A stretch of DNA of 64,000 bases from Bacillota bacterium (GTDB lineage Bacteria > Bacillota > Clostridia > Christensenellales > DTU072): assembly GCA_023394875.1 (NCBI GenBank), contig JAEXAB010000001.1, positions 62,001 through 126,000 on the forward strand, written 5' to 3'. This document shows, piece by piece, positions 16,867 to 26,728 of the stretch. Numbering within the stretch: position 1 is the first letter of the stretch; every line of letters begins with the position of its first letter. The notes beneath the pieces were generated by a model. It had not been told where the DNA came from, did no database searches, and was given only the letters and a program-made list of their open reading frames with translations. Both the position numbers and the translations under genes were made by a program.

Positions 16867-18792
16867 TTAGGCTAATTCCAAGCCGTTGTAGAGTTCAAAG
16901 TATTTTCCTTTGAGCTTCAACAGCTCATCATGGTTGCCTCTCTCTATTATTTTGCCGTCTTCAAGCACCATAATGGCATCGGCATTTTGTACCGTACTCA
17001 ATCTGTGTGCAATAACGAATACCGTTCTGCCCTCCATAAGTTTGTCCATACCCTGTTCTATTATCTTTTCGGTGCGGGTATCTATACTGGAAGTAGCTTC
17101 GTCCAAAATTAGAACAGGCGGGTCGGCTACGGCGGCTCTTGCTATTGAGAGCAACTGCCTTTGTCCTTGGCTAAGATTAGCTCCGTTGCCTGTCAGTACC
17201 GTTTGGTACCCTTCGGGTAAGCGGGTAATAAATGAGTCGGCATTGGCTAGCTTACTTGCGTTGATGCACTCTTCATCGGTGGCATCAAGTTTGCCGTAAC
17301 GTATATTATCCATAACGGTACCGGTAAACAGATTGGTATCCTGCAACACCATTCCCAAAGAACGGCGCAAATCGGACTTTCTTATCTTATTTATATTAAT
17401 TCCGTCATAGCGGATTTTGCCGTCGGGCACGTCATAAAATCTGTTAATAAGGTTAGTAATAGTGGTTTTGCCCGCGCCGGTAGAGCCAACAAAAGCCACT
17501 TTCTGCCCCGGCTTTGCGTACAGAGAAATGCCTTGAAGTACCGTTTTGTTTTCTTCGTAGCCAAAAACAACGTTATCAAATTGCACGTCTCCTTCCACTT
17601 CCTTATAGGTTATTGTATTGTCCGCTTTATGGGGATGTTTCCACATCCAACGCCCCGTACGCTCTTTGCTTTCTGTTACGTTGCCATTATCATCTACCAT
17701 AACGTTAACTAAAGTCACGTAGCCGTTATCATTTTCCACAGGTTCGTCCATAATTTTGAATATTCTTTCCGCGCCCGCAATGGCTAGCAAAATACTGTTA
17801 AAATGCTGACTGGTCTGAGTAATCGGAGCGGCTATACTTCTGGTAAACTGCAAGAAAGAAATAAGTGTACCGATAGAAATACTGATAATCAAGCCTTGAT
17901 TTATGGTAAGCACCGAACCGACAATAGCCACAAGCACGTAAAGAATATACCCAAGGTTACCCATAATCGGCATAAGTATATTAGCGCAGGTGTTTGCGGT
18001 TGTGGCGTTTTTGCAAAGTTCGGTATTAATAACAGAAAATCTTTCTTTTACTTTGTTTTCATGGCAAAATACCTTGACTACCTTTTGACCTTCGATAAGT
18101 TCCTCTATATATCCGTTTACCGAACCTAACGTGTTCTGCATTTTTCCAAAGAACTTGCCGCTGATTTTGCCGATTTTGCCCACGAAGACAATCATACCAA
18201 AAAGCACCAAAAATACGATAAGGGTAAGAATGGGACTGTATATTATCATTACCGTAACAATGCCGACAACGGTAAGCAGTGAAGAAATAATCTGCGGCAA
18301 GGCGCTAGATATCATTTCTCTCATAGTGTCGGTGTCGTTGGTAAAACGGCTCATAAGTTCACCATGGGTGTTCTTGTCGTAAAACTTGATAGGCAACCTC
18401 TGTAGGTGGTCGAATAAATCGTCTCTTACCTTTTGCATAGTGGTACCCGTCACGTTTATTAAGATTCTGTTATAGGCATAACTACTCATAACGCCAACAA
18501 AGCTGATACAGCCCATAAAAATGAGCGCCTTAATAAAGGGTAGCAAATCGGGACTTGTCTGTTTTGCAAGGGGCACGATATAGTTATCTATAGCTACACG
18601 AATAAACGCGGTAAGCAATATTGTTATTACCGATGATAACAGTATACAAAAGCACACCAAAATGAGTTGCCATTTATAGGGCTTTAGCAACTTTAACAAC
18701 CTTTTTATGGTTTCTTTGGGGTTTTGCGCTTTCATCATATCCTTGCCATGCATTTTTACATTCTCTTTCATTTTCGCGGTGTCTTTTTTCAT
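16867..18792 (-). CDS. ABC exporter half-transporter, consensus ATPase site
   Basis: Six-TM permease plus ATPase in one chain. After a charged N-terminal extension of ~30 residues come the TM region (to ~res 330) and the nucleotide-binding domain: Walker A GSTGAGKTT, signature LSQGQ, Walker B LILDEATSS with the catalytic Glu intact. A ~40-residue insert (NGYVTLVNVMVDDNGNVTES) precedes the ATPase domain. It overlaps the previous gene by one base (TAATG), so the two are co-translated and probably form a heterodimer. Substrate (drug, lipid or peptide) cannot be deduced. Confidence 0.92.
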   Translation of the reverse strand: MKKDTAKMKENVKMHGKDMMKAQNPKETIKRLLKLLKPYKWQLILVCFCILLSSVITILLTAFIRVAIDNYIVPLAKQTSPDLLPFIKALIFMGCISFVGVMSSYAYNRILINVTGTTMQKVRDDLFDHLQRLPIKFYDKNTHGELMSRFTNDTDTMREMISSALPQIISSLLTVVGIVTVMIIYSPILTLIVFLVLFGMIVFVGKIGKISGKFFGKMQNTLGSVNGYIEELIEGQKVVKVFCHENKVKERFSVINTELCKNATTANTCANILMPIMGNLGYILYVLVAIVGSVLTINQGLIISISIGTLISFLQFTRSIAAPITQTSQHFNSILLAIAGAERIFKIMDEPVENDNGYVTLVNVMVDDNGNVTESKERTGRWMWKHPHKADNTITYKEVEGDVQFDNVVFGYEENKTVLQGISLYAKPGQKVAFVGSTGAGKTTITNLINRFYDVPDGKIRYDGININKIRKSDLRRSLGMVLQDTNLFTGTVMDNIRYGKLDATDEECINASKLANADSFITRLPEGYQTVLTGNGANLSQGQRQLLSIARAAVADPPVLILDEATSSIDTRTEKIIEQGMDKLMEGRTVFVIAHRLSTVQNADAIMVLEDGKIIERGNHDELLKLKGKYFELYNGLELA

Positions 18793-20522
18793 TATCCCAC
18801 CACCTTATTTATCTGTGAAGAATATACTTCACGATAAATTTCACAGTTTTCCATTAATTCTTTATGATTGCCGATAGCGTTAATTTTGCCGTCGTCAAGC
18901 ACTATTATTTTGTCTGCGTCCATTACCGATGCCACTCTCTGGGCAATAACAACGGTCGTCATATCCTTTAGTTTTTCTTTTAACGCCGTCCTTATTTTTA
19001 TATCGGTTGCGGTATCAACGGCGCTGGTGCTGTCGTCAAGTATCATAATTTTAGGGTTCTTCAACAAAGCTCTAGCAATACAAAGTCTCTGCTTCTGTCC
19101 GCCGCTGACGTTTACACCCCCCTGTCCCAAATCGGTATCCAGTCCGTTAGGGAAGTCCATAATGAAGTCATAAGCGCAGGCAACCTTGCATGCCTCCAAA
19201 ATCTCTTCGTCGGTTGCGTTCTCTTTGCCCCATTTTAAGTTATCCCTGATTGTACCGCTAAAAAGTACGTTCTTTTGTAACACGGTAGCCACAGCGGTGC
19301 GCAAGGTTTCTAATTTGTAATCCTTAACGTCGTTATCTCCCACCAAAACTTTACCGTCGGTAACATCGTATAGCCTTGGGATAAGCTGCACAAGAGAGGT
19401 TTTCGATGAGCCTGTACCGCCTATTATTCCTACTGTTTCTCCGCTCTTTATAGTAAGGCTGATATTTTCCAAAACAGACTTCTTCGCCTCTTTAGAATAG
19501 CTGAAATTGACGTTTTCAAAAACTATATCGCCGTTTTGTACTTCCAAAGTGGATTTTTCGTTGTCCTTAATGTCTAAGTCTTCATCCAATACTTCCACCA
19601 CACGTGTAACCGAAGCTCTGGACATTATTACCATTACGAAAATAAACGCAAGCATCATAAGCGACATAAAAATCTGCATTATATAGGATAGGAAGCTAGC
19701 CAGTTCTCCCGAAGACATACTTCCCTTAATAATAAGACTTCCGCCGAACCACAAAATAAGTATGATACAAACATAAATTATCATCATCATAATGGGCATT
19801 GCGGTAATTAAAACCTTTTCGGCTTTAATCTGCCAACCCTTTACGTCTTCGCTTGCTTTACGGAACTTTTCGCTTTCGTGGTCTTCCCTTACAAAGGTTT
19901 TAACAACTCTTATGCCAATTAAATCTTCCTGCACGCTTGCGCTAAGCAAATCATACTTCTTGAGCATTTTTATAAATCTAGGATATGCCAAACCGCCAAG
20001 GACTGCCACGCCGATAAAGACTAGCGGAATGGAAATTAAAAATACCAAAGCAAGTTTGGTGTTAATTTTTATGGCAAAACCCGTCGCGCAAATCAGCATA
20101 AGCGGAGAGCGGATGAGCATACGCAGCAACATCATATAAGAATTCTGAATGTTGGTTACGTCGGTAGTTAGCCTAGTAATCAAAGACGGCGTAGAAAAAC
20201 GGTCGATATTGGCAAAAGAAAAATCTTGCACCTTACTAAAAAGTCCGTAACGCAAGTTTTTGGCAAAGCCCATACTGGCAACGGAACACGTTCTGCCTGC
20301 CAAACCGCCCATGCAAAGGCTGATAAAAGCCAAGCCTACCATAAGAAGACCAAGTTTTATTATATAACTTGTACCGCCGCCGCCGTAAATGCCGACGTCG
20401 ATAATTTTGGAAATAATAAAAGGCAAAGTAACCTCTATCGCCACTTCAAAAACAATGAAAACCGGCGTTATAAAGGTAAAAAACTCATAGCCTTTTATAA
20501 ATTTTGATAATTTTTTTAACAT
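18792..20522 (-). CDS. ABC exporter half-transporter, degenerate ATPase site
   Basis: Partner of the downstream half-transporter. Six TM segments (to ~res 310) and an ATPase domain with Walker A GGTGSSKTS, signature VSGGQ and Walker B IMILDDSTS, where Asp replaces the catalytic Glu. This asymmetry is usual in heterodimeric exporters of the BmrCD / TM287-288 type, in which one of the two ATP sites barely hydrolyses. GAGG precedes the ATG at 20522 and lies inside one arm of an inverted repeat. Confidence 0.92.
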   Translation of the reverse strand: MLKKLSKFIKGYEFFTFITPVFIVFEVAIEVTLPFIISKIIDVGIYGGGGTSYIIKLGLLMVGLAFISLCMGGLAGRTCSVASMGFAKNLRYGLFSKVQDFSFANIDRFSTPSLITRLTTDVTNIQNSYMMLLRMLIRSPLMLICATGFAIKINTKLALVFLISIPLVFIGVAVLGGLAYPRFIKMLKKYDLLSASVQEDLIGIRVVKTFVREDHESEKFRKASEDVKGWQIKAEKVLITAMPIMMMIIYVCIILILWFGGSLIIKGSMSSGELASFLSYIMQIFMSLMMLAFIFVMVIMSRASVTRVVEVLDEDLDIKDNEKSTLEVQNGDIVFENVNFSYSKEAKKSVLENISLTIKSGETVGIIGGTGSSKTSLVQLIPRLYDVTDGKVLVGDNDVKDYKLETLRTAVATVLQKNVLFSGTIRDNLKWGKENATDEEILEACKVACAYDFIMDFPNGLDTDLGQGGVNVSGGQKQRLCIARALLKNPKIMILDDSTSAVDTATDIKIRTALKEKLKDMTTVVIAQRVASVMDADKIIVLDDGKINAIGNHKELMENCEIYREVYSSQINKVVG

Positions 20523-20597
20523 AATACCTCAAACATACTAATAATACATTAGAATTATATTACTAATAACCAAATAAATCCAACGTTTGAGGGTATT
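20523..20597 (-). promoter_or_regulatory. Exporter promoter enclosed by an inverted repeat
   Basis: The arm at 20523-20534 (containing the exporter Shine-Dalgarno) is complementary to 20585-20597 except for one extra G. Between them is TATAAT on the minus strand (20554-20559) with a weak -35 (TTGGAT, 18-base gap). A transcript started inside would have a free ribosome site; one reading through from upstream could fold and hide it. Confidence 0.5.
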
Positions 20598-20607
20598 TTC
20601 ACAAATT

Positions 20608-21642
20608 TTATTGTTTAACTATGACCGTCAAAGGAGAATGTGTGATACCAAAACTCTTGTCGTCTTTTATATTTATTATGGTTCCACCGCGCTGAGTGTA
20701 CTTCTTCATAATATCCTGATAGGCAAGAAAATCTATGCTCATACCGTAGGTCATACGGATTCCTTTATAAGTAATAGAAAGATTGCTCAAATGGTCGTGA
20801 CCAAAGAACATACCCTTACAACTGCCGAATTTGACCATTTCTTCAAAGAAATTGCCATCCTTCTTGCGGGAATACCCAACGTGGTCGTTTATTTCTCCCA
20901 CACCGCCTAGGTGATAGGTTACTTTATCGGTGCCGCCAAGTTTAAGAATTTCCCAAGCGTCGCGCATTTCCTTTGGCGGCATATGGAAAAACGCCAAACT
21001 GGGAGCTAATTCCTTACCGCTCATTTCCAAAATACTTTTTTTGTACCACTCTATTTGGTCGTCGTGAATGTTGTCAAAACCGCTGAAAAACGACTTGCCT
21101 AGATACATATTAGAGTCCAGCATAACCAAAGCGGTATTTAGAGTGTTGTCGGCATTGTTTACTTTTATTATGTGGTTGCCTACTCCGGTTATCCCTTTAA
21201 CGTCGTTTTTCAACAAGCAATATTTTAGGGAGCTATAATACTCTGCCAACTCCTCTTTCGTGGCCTTTGAAAATGGTTCGCTATCGTGATTTCCAAAAGT
21301 AAGCGTCCAAGGGATTTGAAAACTATCCATAAGTTCGCCAACGTATTTACTCTGCCGCATATTGTTGCAGGTGCCCGAAAAAATGGGTATGGGGTAGACG
21401 TTGTCACCTGTTATTATTATTAGGTCGGGTTTAATTCTTTCTACCAGAGTTACGATTGCGTTATGGGCAAGTTTATCGCTTTTTAAGGATAGTATTCCTC
21501 TGCCGAAATGCAAGTCGGTTAGCTGTAGAATGACAAAATCTTTGTCTTTTTCTTTGGTAAATACGGTATAACCGTCCACAAAATGGGGTTTTATTCCGCT
21601 GTTGGTAACTTTAGTTGCAGATAATTTCTTAATTTTGGTCAT
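20608..21642 (-). CDS. Calcineurin-like metallophosphoesterase
   Basis: Soluble 344-aa phosphoesterase with all metal-binding blocks in order: DLHFGRG, GDNVYP, FGNHDSEP, FFHMPP and GHDHLSN. No signal peptide is evident. The layout resembles the purple-acid-phosphatase-like / YkuE-like branch; the substrate is unknown. It is the last gene of the DUF2804 / YdcF-like / GPH transporter operon, starting three bases after the transporter stop. Confidence 0.82.
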   Translation of the reverse strand: MTKIKKLSATKVTNSGIKPHFVDGYTVFTKEKDKDFVILQLTDLHFGRGILSLKSDKLAHNAIVTLVERIKPDLIIITGDNVYPIPIFSGTCNNMRQSKYVGELMDSFQIPWTLTFGNHDSEPFSKATKEELAEYYSSLKYCLLKNDVKGITGVGNHIIKVNNADNTLNTALVMLDSNMYLGKSFFSGFDNIHDDQIEWYKKSILEMSGKELAPSLAFFHMPPKEMRDAWEILKLGGTDKVTYHLGGVGEINDHVGYSRKKDGNFFEEMVKFGSCKGMFFGHDHLSNLSITYKGIRMTYGMSIDFLAYQDIMKKYTQRGGTIINIKDDKSFGITHSPLTVIVKQ

Positions 21643-21645
21643 TTA

Positions 21646-23214
21646 TTACTCCTCAATATTATTTTGCGCCACTTCGGCTATTCTTCTGCTGTTTATTATC
21701 TCTACCGCTTGAACCTGCTCTTTTTCGGTAAATTTATAGAAAAAAATGGGTATTAGGAACAACAGAGTGGATATAGCCGCGCCCAAGAAAGCTACAGTAT
21801 AGAAAGTGCGCAAGGTTATTTCCGGTTGGTTTATTTGGTTGGGTACGTAATACTGCGGATTAATTTTTTGCAGTACGGTTAGCGTTAGGGTAACGCCCAA
21901 GGTTGTTGCCGCCATACCGATTTTGTTGATAAAAGTCTGCATGGCAAAGCATATCCCTTCCGCTCTCTTGCCTGTTTTCATTTCCAGATAGTCTATTGTA
22001 TCGGCAATCATGGCGTAATTAGTAACGTTCATAAAGCCTCCCGGCAAGCCGATAAGTACGTACATAACAACGATGACAATCATAATCGTGCCGTTGATGT
22101 TTCCGGTAGAAAACATATTTACACCTAAAAAGTAAATACCCAGTAAGAGTACCAACTGAAAAATATTGCTCCAGATAGTAAGGTTCTTCTTGCCCATTTT
22201 TTTGACGCAATACGGTGTAAGAATACTGGCAATAAGTCCGGTCGGAGCCATAAGCACACCCATTATGGTGTATAGCCCTTCTCCTTTTAAGCCCATAAAC
22301 TCATAGTTAGCAAGGTTGTATTTACATATATAGAGACCAAATGAGCCGTAAACTCCGCGTAAAGCTCCCAAAACTCCCGCCAAAATGATTATTAGCAGCG
22401 GTTTGTTTTCTTTAAGCAATTTCAAGTTTTGAATTAAAGACGGCACTTCGGGATCTAAGCGGCATCTTTCTTTGGCAAGAAAGCCCGATACCATGAGCGG
22501 TACCGCCACAACGGTGGTTCCTAAAGCGACAAAGAAATAAACCTTTCTTAGCATTGCCGCCACCTCAACAACCATCGGCGATTCTATTTCGGCAATTTTT
22601 GCCACCAAAGCGTCTCCGCTTAGCGTTACTTTGGCAAGTTCTATTAACGGTTCGTTAATCGGCGCCCAAGCCGCGTAAATATCTTTGGTAAAAAGCCCTG
22701 TAATAAAGGGAACAGCCAAGCCCATAAAACCGGCGCCCGCCGTGCAGAACACTCTGGCAAAAGTAAGGAGTTTGGTTCTCTCTCCGCTGTCTTTACTCAT
22801 AGCCGAACTAAGTCCCCAATAAGGTACGTCGATTATGGTATAAATTATGCCGAAACTAAAATAAGTTATGTAAGCGTAAAGAAGTTTAAGTTCGTTACTA
22901 AGATTTTGGGGCATCCAAAAACATAGAACTATACTAATGCCGATTGGTATGGAAGCAAATAAAAGATAAGGACGGAGCTTTCCCCAACGCGTTCTTGTCT
23001 TGTCAACGATAGTACCCATAATAGGGTCGTTGAACGCATCAAACAGTCTTCCGATAAGAAGCATTGTGCCGATTAATGCCGGTGACATCATAGCGGCGTC
23101 GGTATAGAACATCAATAAAAAGGTTCCCGCCAGAGTACACACCATGTTCTGTCCGAAGCCGGTTAGACTGTAGAACAATATTTCTTTGTTCGGAATTTTT
23201 TGGCTGTTGTTCAT
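21646..23214 (-). CDS. GPH-family (MelB-type) sugar:cation symporter
   Basis: About 12 TM segments. The block RLFDAFNDPIMGTIVDKT followed by RWGKLRPY is the hallmark of the glycoside-pentoside-hexuronide family of sodium- or proton-coupled sugar carriers. There is a long loop between TM6 and TM7 (res ~175-215). 522 aa is somewhat long for the family. The neighbours give no catabolic enzyme, so the transported sugar or glycoside is unknown. Confidence 0.87.
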   Translation of the reverse strand: MNNSQKIPNKEILFYSLTGFGQNMVCTLAGTFLLMFYTDAAMMSPALIGTMLLIGRLFDAFNDPIMGTIVDKTRTRWGKLRPYLLFASIPIGISIVLCFWMPQNLSNELKLLYAYITYFSFGIIYTIIDVPYWGLSSAMSKDSGERTKLLTFARVFCTAGAGFMGLAVPFITGLFTKDIYAAWAPINEPLIELAKVTLSGDALVAKIAEIESPMVVEVAAMLRKVYFFVALGTTVVAVPLMVSGFLAKERCRLDPEVPSLIQNLKLLKENKPLLIIILAGVLGALRGVYGSFGLYICKYNLANYEFMGLKGEGLYTIMGVLMAPTGLIASILTPYCVKKMGKKNLTIWSNIFQLVLLLGIYFLGVNMFSTGNINGTIMIVIVVMYVLIGLPGGFMNVTNYAMIADTIDYLEMKTGKRAEGICFAMQTFINKIGMAATTLGVTLTLTVLQKINPQYYVPNQINQPEITLRTFYTVAFLGAAISTLLFLIPIFFYKFTEKEQVQAVEIINSRRIAEVAQNNIEE

Positions 23215-23215
23215 T

Positions 23216-23878
23216 TTATATCCTTTGTATTTCTAAGTTTTCTATGCCGTATAAGTTTTTAATATATGAAGCAACCTTATCTGTTTCTTCTTCGGTGCCG
23301 ACAAAAGTAGTTGTCTTTTTGCCCTGTTTCTGTTTTGTTTTTATTTTTATGGCAAATATATTGCCCTCAAATCTGTTTGCCATATTGTCAAGTTGTTTTT
23401 TATTGCTAAAAACAACCAAAGTTGATTTTCTGTCCTTATCAAAAGGAGTAACCATAAATACGCTGCTGTCAAAGCAAGCTACGGGAGTTACAACCATATT
23501 GTGATATATTTTGAAGAACCTGACGGGGTTAAAATACCATCTGTTTATATGGTAGCTGCTGGATACCAAAAAAATTTCGCCAAAACCTATCCGCCTTATT
23601 ATATCCATGCAAAACTTGACGTTTTCAAAGGTGTTTTTTGACTGCGATTCGGTTATTATTAAATTTTCGCTTACCCCATAAGAGAGAAAATACTGTCTCA
23701 TCGCCTCTGCTTCGGAGTGGGGAGCTTTGCCGTTTGCCTTCCCTCCGCTAAGGATAAGCAGAGCCGACTGACGACCTTTTAGTACTTTTAAGGCATGAAA
23801 ACACCTCTCCCTATTAATCAGAGAGAGGCTTCCGTCGTCATTAAGATAGTTACCCAGTACGATAATGATATCAGTCAT
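23216..23878 (-). CDS. YdcF/SanA-like DUF218 protein
   Basis: DUF218 domain: DIIIVLGNYL at the N terminus, LILSGGKANG, SEAEAMRQYFLSYGV and SQSKNTFENV are the family blocks. Members (YdcF, SanA, ElyC) bind nucleotides or act in envelope biology; the precise role is unknown. The open frame extends to a TTG at 23914 that overlaps the previous gene; the ATG at 23878 gives the typical N terminus and is preferred (220 aa), although its ribosome site is weak. It stops one base before the transporter start. Confidence 0.75.
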   Translation of the reverse strand: MTDIIIVLGNYLNDDGSLSLINRERCFHALKVLKGRQSALLILSGGKANGKAPHSEAEAMRQYFLSYGVSENLIITESQSKNTFENVKFCMDIIRRIGFGEIFLVSSSYHINRWYFNPVRFFKIYHNMVVTPVACFDSSVFMVTPFDKDRKSTLVVFSNKKQLDNMANRFEGNIFAIKIKTKQKQGKKTTTFVGTEEETDKVASYIKNLYGIENLEIQRI

Positions 23879-23885
23879 CAAAAAA

Positions 23886-24926
23886 TTACCACTTGTTGTG
23901 AACTTTTTCCGCAAAACCTAATTTGTCCACAACTTCGATAACTGTACCGTCGTCCAATATCGCTTTGCCGTTGAATTTGCCGAAAACCTGATGAGGTATC
24001 ATAGCAAATATTCCCAAATTAAAGGGAGCGTAACGGTCAAGTATGGGGGTGAAATCCATATAAAAACGTCCGTCGTTGCTTGTAAAAGTCCACGGACTCA
24101 TAAAATCGTCCACACCGTCTTTTGTGGGAATATTAAAAGTAACTTCGTCCAGTTTATGGGCTTTGCCGTTATAAAAAAGCATATTTTCGGACGCTTCGTC
24201 ATTGTTGCCGAAGCCGTAGCCTATATTCCAACCGAACTTAGAGCCGTCGTCAAGGTAGGTTTGCAAGCTGCCCCAGTACCAGGTATTGTCATACGTCCAT
24301 ACTCCTCTGCCCCAATCCAAAGTACCCATAGCTAAATTTTCTTTACTGAACTTATATTTTTCTTTGCCTATAGTATAACAGCCTTCCACTTCCATGCAAT
24401 TAATTTTTTGATTATAATAGAATCTGCCCTTTTTGGTAAATGGCGTGGCTATTACCATACTTTCTTTAGGAAAAGCCGTCAATTTAACGTCAAATTCTAA
24501 GTCTTCGCCGTTGTTACCGAACTTAGCATAGGTGCCGAACAAGTGGCGAACCTTGCCGTCGTTGGTAAAGGTCATATTCGATCCGCCGATTGACCATTTA
24601 GCGTCCCCGATTACCGTGGTAGTCGGCATATGGAATTTTCCCATAGGAAAAAGACAAACGGCGCTCTTATTAATCTGCGTTAAGTTTTGAAAGTCAAGTA
24701 CGCTTGCGCTCAAGGCTCCGATATAACCCATGTCGGCAATGGTCAGGCATAGCGCTCTTTCATTGTTGCCGATGTAATAATAGTCCCACTCCTTTATCAA
24801 AGATTTGCGGGCAGCTATATCCTCTCTGTTGTAATCCCAAATAAGCTTTTTGGCATATCCGGGCTCGGCTATTATACCGTCTGAATTCAACAGTTTTTGT
24901 TTTTTTGTAACTTCATGTTGTTGCAT
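23886..24926 (-). CDS. DUF2804 domain protein
   Basis: The opening (LNSDGIIAEPGYAKKLIWDYNRE) and the later beta-rich blocks match DUF2804, a family of uncharacterised proteins of about 340 residues that probably fold as a beta-barrel-like domain. Function unknown. A GTG at 24935 is in frame, but the AGGGGTGAG ahead of the ATG at 24926 favours the latter (346 aa). It is the first gene of a four-gene operon behind a consensus promoter. Confidence 0.75.
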   Translation of the reverse strand: MQQHEVTKKQKLLNSDGIIAEPGYAKKLIWDYNREDIAARKSLIKEWDYYYIGNNERALCLTIADMGYIGALSASVLDFQNLTQINKSAVCLFPMGKFHMPTTTVIGDAKWSIGGSNMTFTNDGKVRHLFGTYAKFGNNGEDLEFDVKLTAFPKESMVIATPFTKKGRFYYNQKINCMEVEGCYTIGKEKYKFSKENLAMGTLDWGRGVWTYDNTWYWGSLQTYLDDGSKFGWNIGYGFGNNDEASENMLFYNGKAHKLDEVTFNIPTKDGVDDFMSPWTFTSNDGRFYMDFTPILDRYAPFNLGIFAMIPHQVFGKFNGKAILDDGTVIEVVDKLGFAEKVHNKW

Positions 24927-24961
24927 TTGTCTCACCCCTAAAATAATTTATATATTATATT

Positions 24962-24990
24962 ATTATAAACGGACAAATATTCTGTGTCAA
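24962..24990 (-). promoter_or_regulatory. Consensus sigma-A promoter of the DUF2804 operon
   Basis: TTGACA (24985-24990), 17 bases, TATAAT (24962-24967): a perfect match in both hexamers. Confidence 0.85.
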
Positions 24991-25030
24991 TAGCAAAAAG
25001 CACCAAAAAATCCAAATTTATCTCTTTGTC

Positions 25031-25059
25031 TTGACAAATTCTTCTGCAGTAAGTATATT
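25031..25059 (+). promoter_or_regulatory. Sigma-A promoter of the sodium:solute symporter
   Basis: TTGACA (25031-25036), 17 bases, TATATT (25054-25059). An imperfect inverted repeat centred on ACTAGT (about 25053-25071) covers the -10 and start region and could be an operator. Confidence 0.8.
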
Positions 25060-25092
25060 ACTAGTTAATACGTTTTTATTTAGGAGTTTATT

Positions 25093-26664
25093 ATGTTTAT
25101 TAATTTAGTCGCCGCTACAAAAATATGGCAGTTTATTATCTTTTTTGCCTATATTGCTATGCTTGTAGTAGTTGCGATTGTTTGCAGCAGAAAAAGTAAA
25201 GGGCTTAATTCCTTCATGTTTGCCAACAAGGGCGTGGGCGGTTGGCTTTCGGCTTTCGCTTACGGCGCAACGTACTTTTCGGCGGTTGTATTCGTCGGTT
25301 ACGCAGGTAAGTTCGGTTGGAATTTCGGACTTGCCGCCGTTTGGATAGGAATAGGCAATACCTTAGTCGGAACTTTGCTTGCGTGGAAAGTGCTTGCAAA
25401 AAGAACACGGCACATGACCGCCACCCTAAACGCTAGGACGATGCCGGAATATTTTGAAAAGCGTTATCAAAGCAATCATATAAAACTAATTTCTTCTTTG
25501 CTTATATTTATCTTCCTACTCCCGTATTCCTCATCGGTGTATCAGGGATTGGGCTATATATTCTCTTCAGTGTTAGGGCTTGAGCCCATTTACTGTATAG
25601 TAATTCTTGCCGCAGTTACAGCGTTTTACCTGTTCCTTGGCGGCTATATGGCAACTATAGTTACCGACTTTATTCAAGGCACAATTATGCTTATCGGTAT
25701 AACTGTTTGCGTCTTTACCTTACTTGGCAATAACGCCGTCAACTGGGGTGAAGGGCTTTCTACATTATTTAACAACAACTTAGGTATTATTCCTTCGGCA
25801 GCCTATCCCGCAGGCAAAACCTTCTTAGACAGTCCGCTGTTTAACGTAATAATTCTTATTTTGCTTACTTCTTTCGGTATTTGGGGCTTGCCGCAATCCA
25901 TACACAAATTCTATGCGGTAAAGGACGATGCCTCCATAAAGAAAGGTACCGTTATTAGCACCATATTTTCCTTGATAGTAGGTGGTGGGGCATATTTTAT
26001 GGGCAGTTTGGTTACCCTTTTTATTTCTAAAGAAACATTTGCCGGATCTCTGGGCGGCAACTTTGATAAGCTGATTCCGGAAATGATAACCAACAACCTA
26101 AGCCCGGCTTTACTAGGCTTAATAATCGTCCTCCTGTTTTCAGCAAGTATGTCAACGCTGGCTTCCCTATCCCTTTCTTCGGCGTCCACCGTTTCCATTG
26201 ACTTTTATAAGGGATATATACGTAAAAACGTATCCGATTCCAACACCACTATATTAATGCGTGTTCTTTGTTTGGTTTTCGTGGCGATTTCGGCACTGCT
26301 TGCTATAGCGCAGGTTGACGCTATCGTTACTATGATGAGCCTTAGCTGGGGCTTACTAGCCGGCTGCTTTATCGGCCCATACGTTTTAGGGCTTTACAGC
26401 AAGAAAATAAACAAGATGGGCGCTTATGCCAGTATAATTTCCACCCTTACCATAACAATAGTACTCATTATGGTGTTTGGCGCAATAGATACTCCTTCCG
26501 GAGCTAACTTTGTAACAATGCTCAAAACCGGCATAAAGCGCAGTCCCTTTATCGGCGTTGTCTGCATGGCGGCTTCCTTAATAGTAACGCCTGTTGTAAG
26601 TATTCTTACCGCAAAGAAATATCCGGTAAGCGACAAACTTCTAAAAGAACTTTTTGTAAAATAA
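25093..26664 (+). CDS. Sodium:solute symporter family transporter
   Basis: SSS-family carrier with about 13 TM segments. Recognisable blocks are SFMFANKGVGGWLSAFAYGA, FLGGYMATIVTDFIQGTIM and SASMSTLASLSLSSASTVSI, the last carrying the conserved sodium-site serines. 523 aa is normal. The ligand (sugar, amino acid, nucleoside or sialic acid) is not clear. AGGAG lies 6 bases before the ATG. It is transcribed divergently from the DUF2804 operon, hinting at shared control. Confidence 0.88.
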   Translation: MFINLVAATKIWQFIIFFAYIAMLVVVAIVCSRKSKGLNSFMFANKGVGGWLSAFAYGATYFSAVVFVGYAGKFGWNFGLAAVWIGIGNTLVGTLLAWKVLAKRTRHMTATLNARTMPEYFEKRYQSNHIKLISSLLIFIFLLPYSSSVYQGLGYIFSSVLGLEPIYCIVILAAVTAFYLFLGGYMATIVTDFIQGTIMLIGITVCVFTLLGNNAVNWGEGLSTLFNNNLGIIPSAAYPAGKTFLDSPLFNVIILILLTSFGIWGLPQSIHKFYAVKDDASIKKGTVISTIFSLIVGGGAYFMGSLVTLFISKETFAGSLGGNFDKLIPEMITNNLSPALLGLIIVLLFSASMSTLASLSLSSASTVSIDFYKGYIRKNVSDSNTTILMRVLCLVFVAISALLAIAQVDAIVTMMSLSWGLLAGCFIGPYVLGLYSKKINKMGAYASIISTLTITIVLIMVFGAIDTPSGANFVTMLKTGIKRSPFIGVVCMAASLIVTPVVSILTAKKYPVSDKLLKELFVK

Positions 26665-26681
26665 TAACCTTTGTAAAATAC

Positions 26682-26710
26682 AAAAACCCTGCCAAAACGG
26701 CAGGGTTTTT
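26682..26710. terminator. Bidirectional terminator
   Basis: AAAAACCCTGCC (26682-26693) pairs with GGCAGGGTTTTT (26699-26710), loop AAAAC. It lies between the convergent symporter and ACT-protein genes. Confidence 0.9.
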
Positions 26711-26728
26711 TATTATGAAAATTACGGA

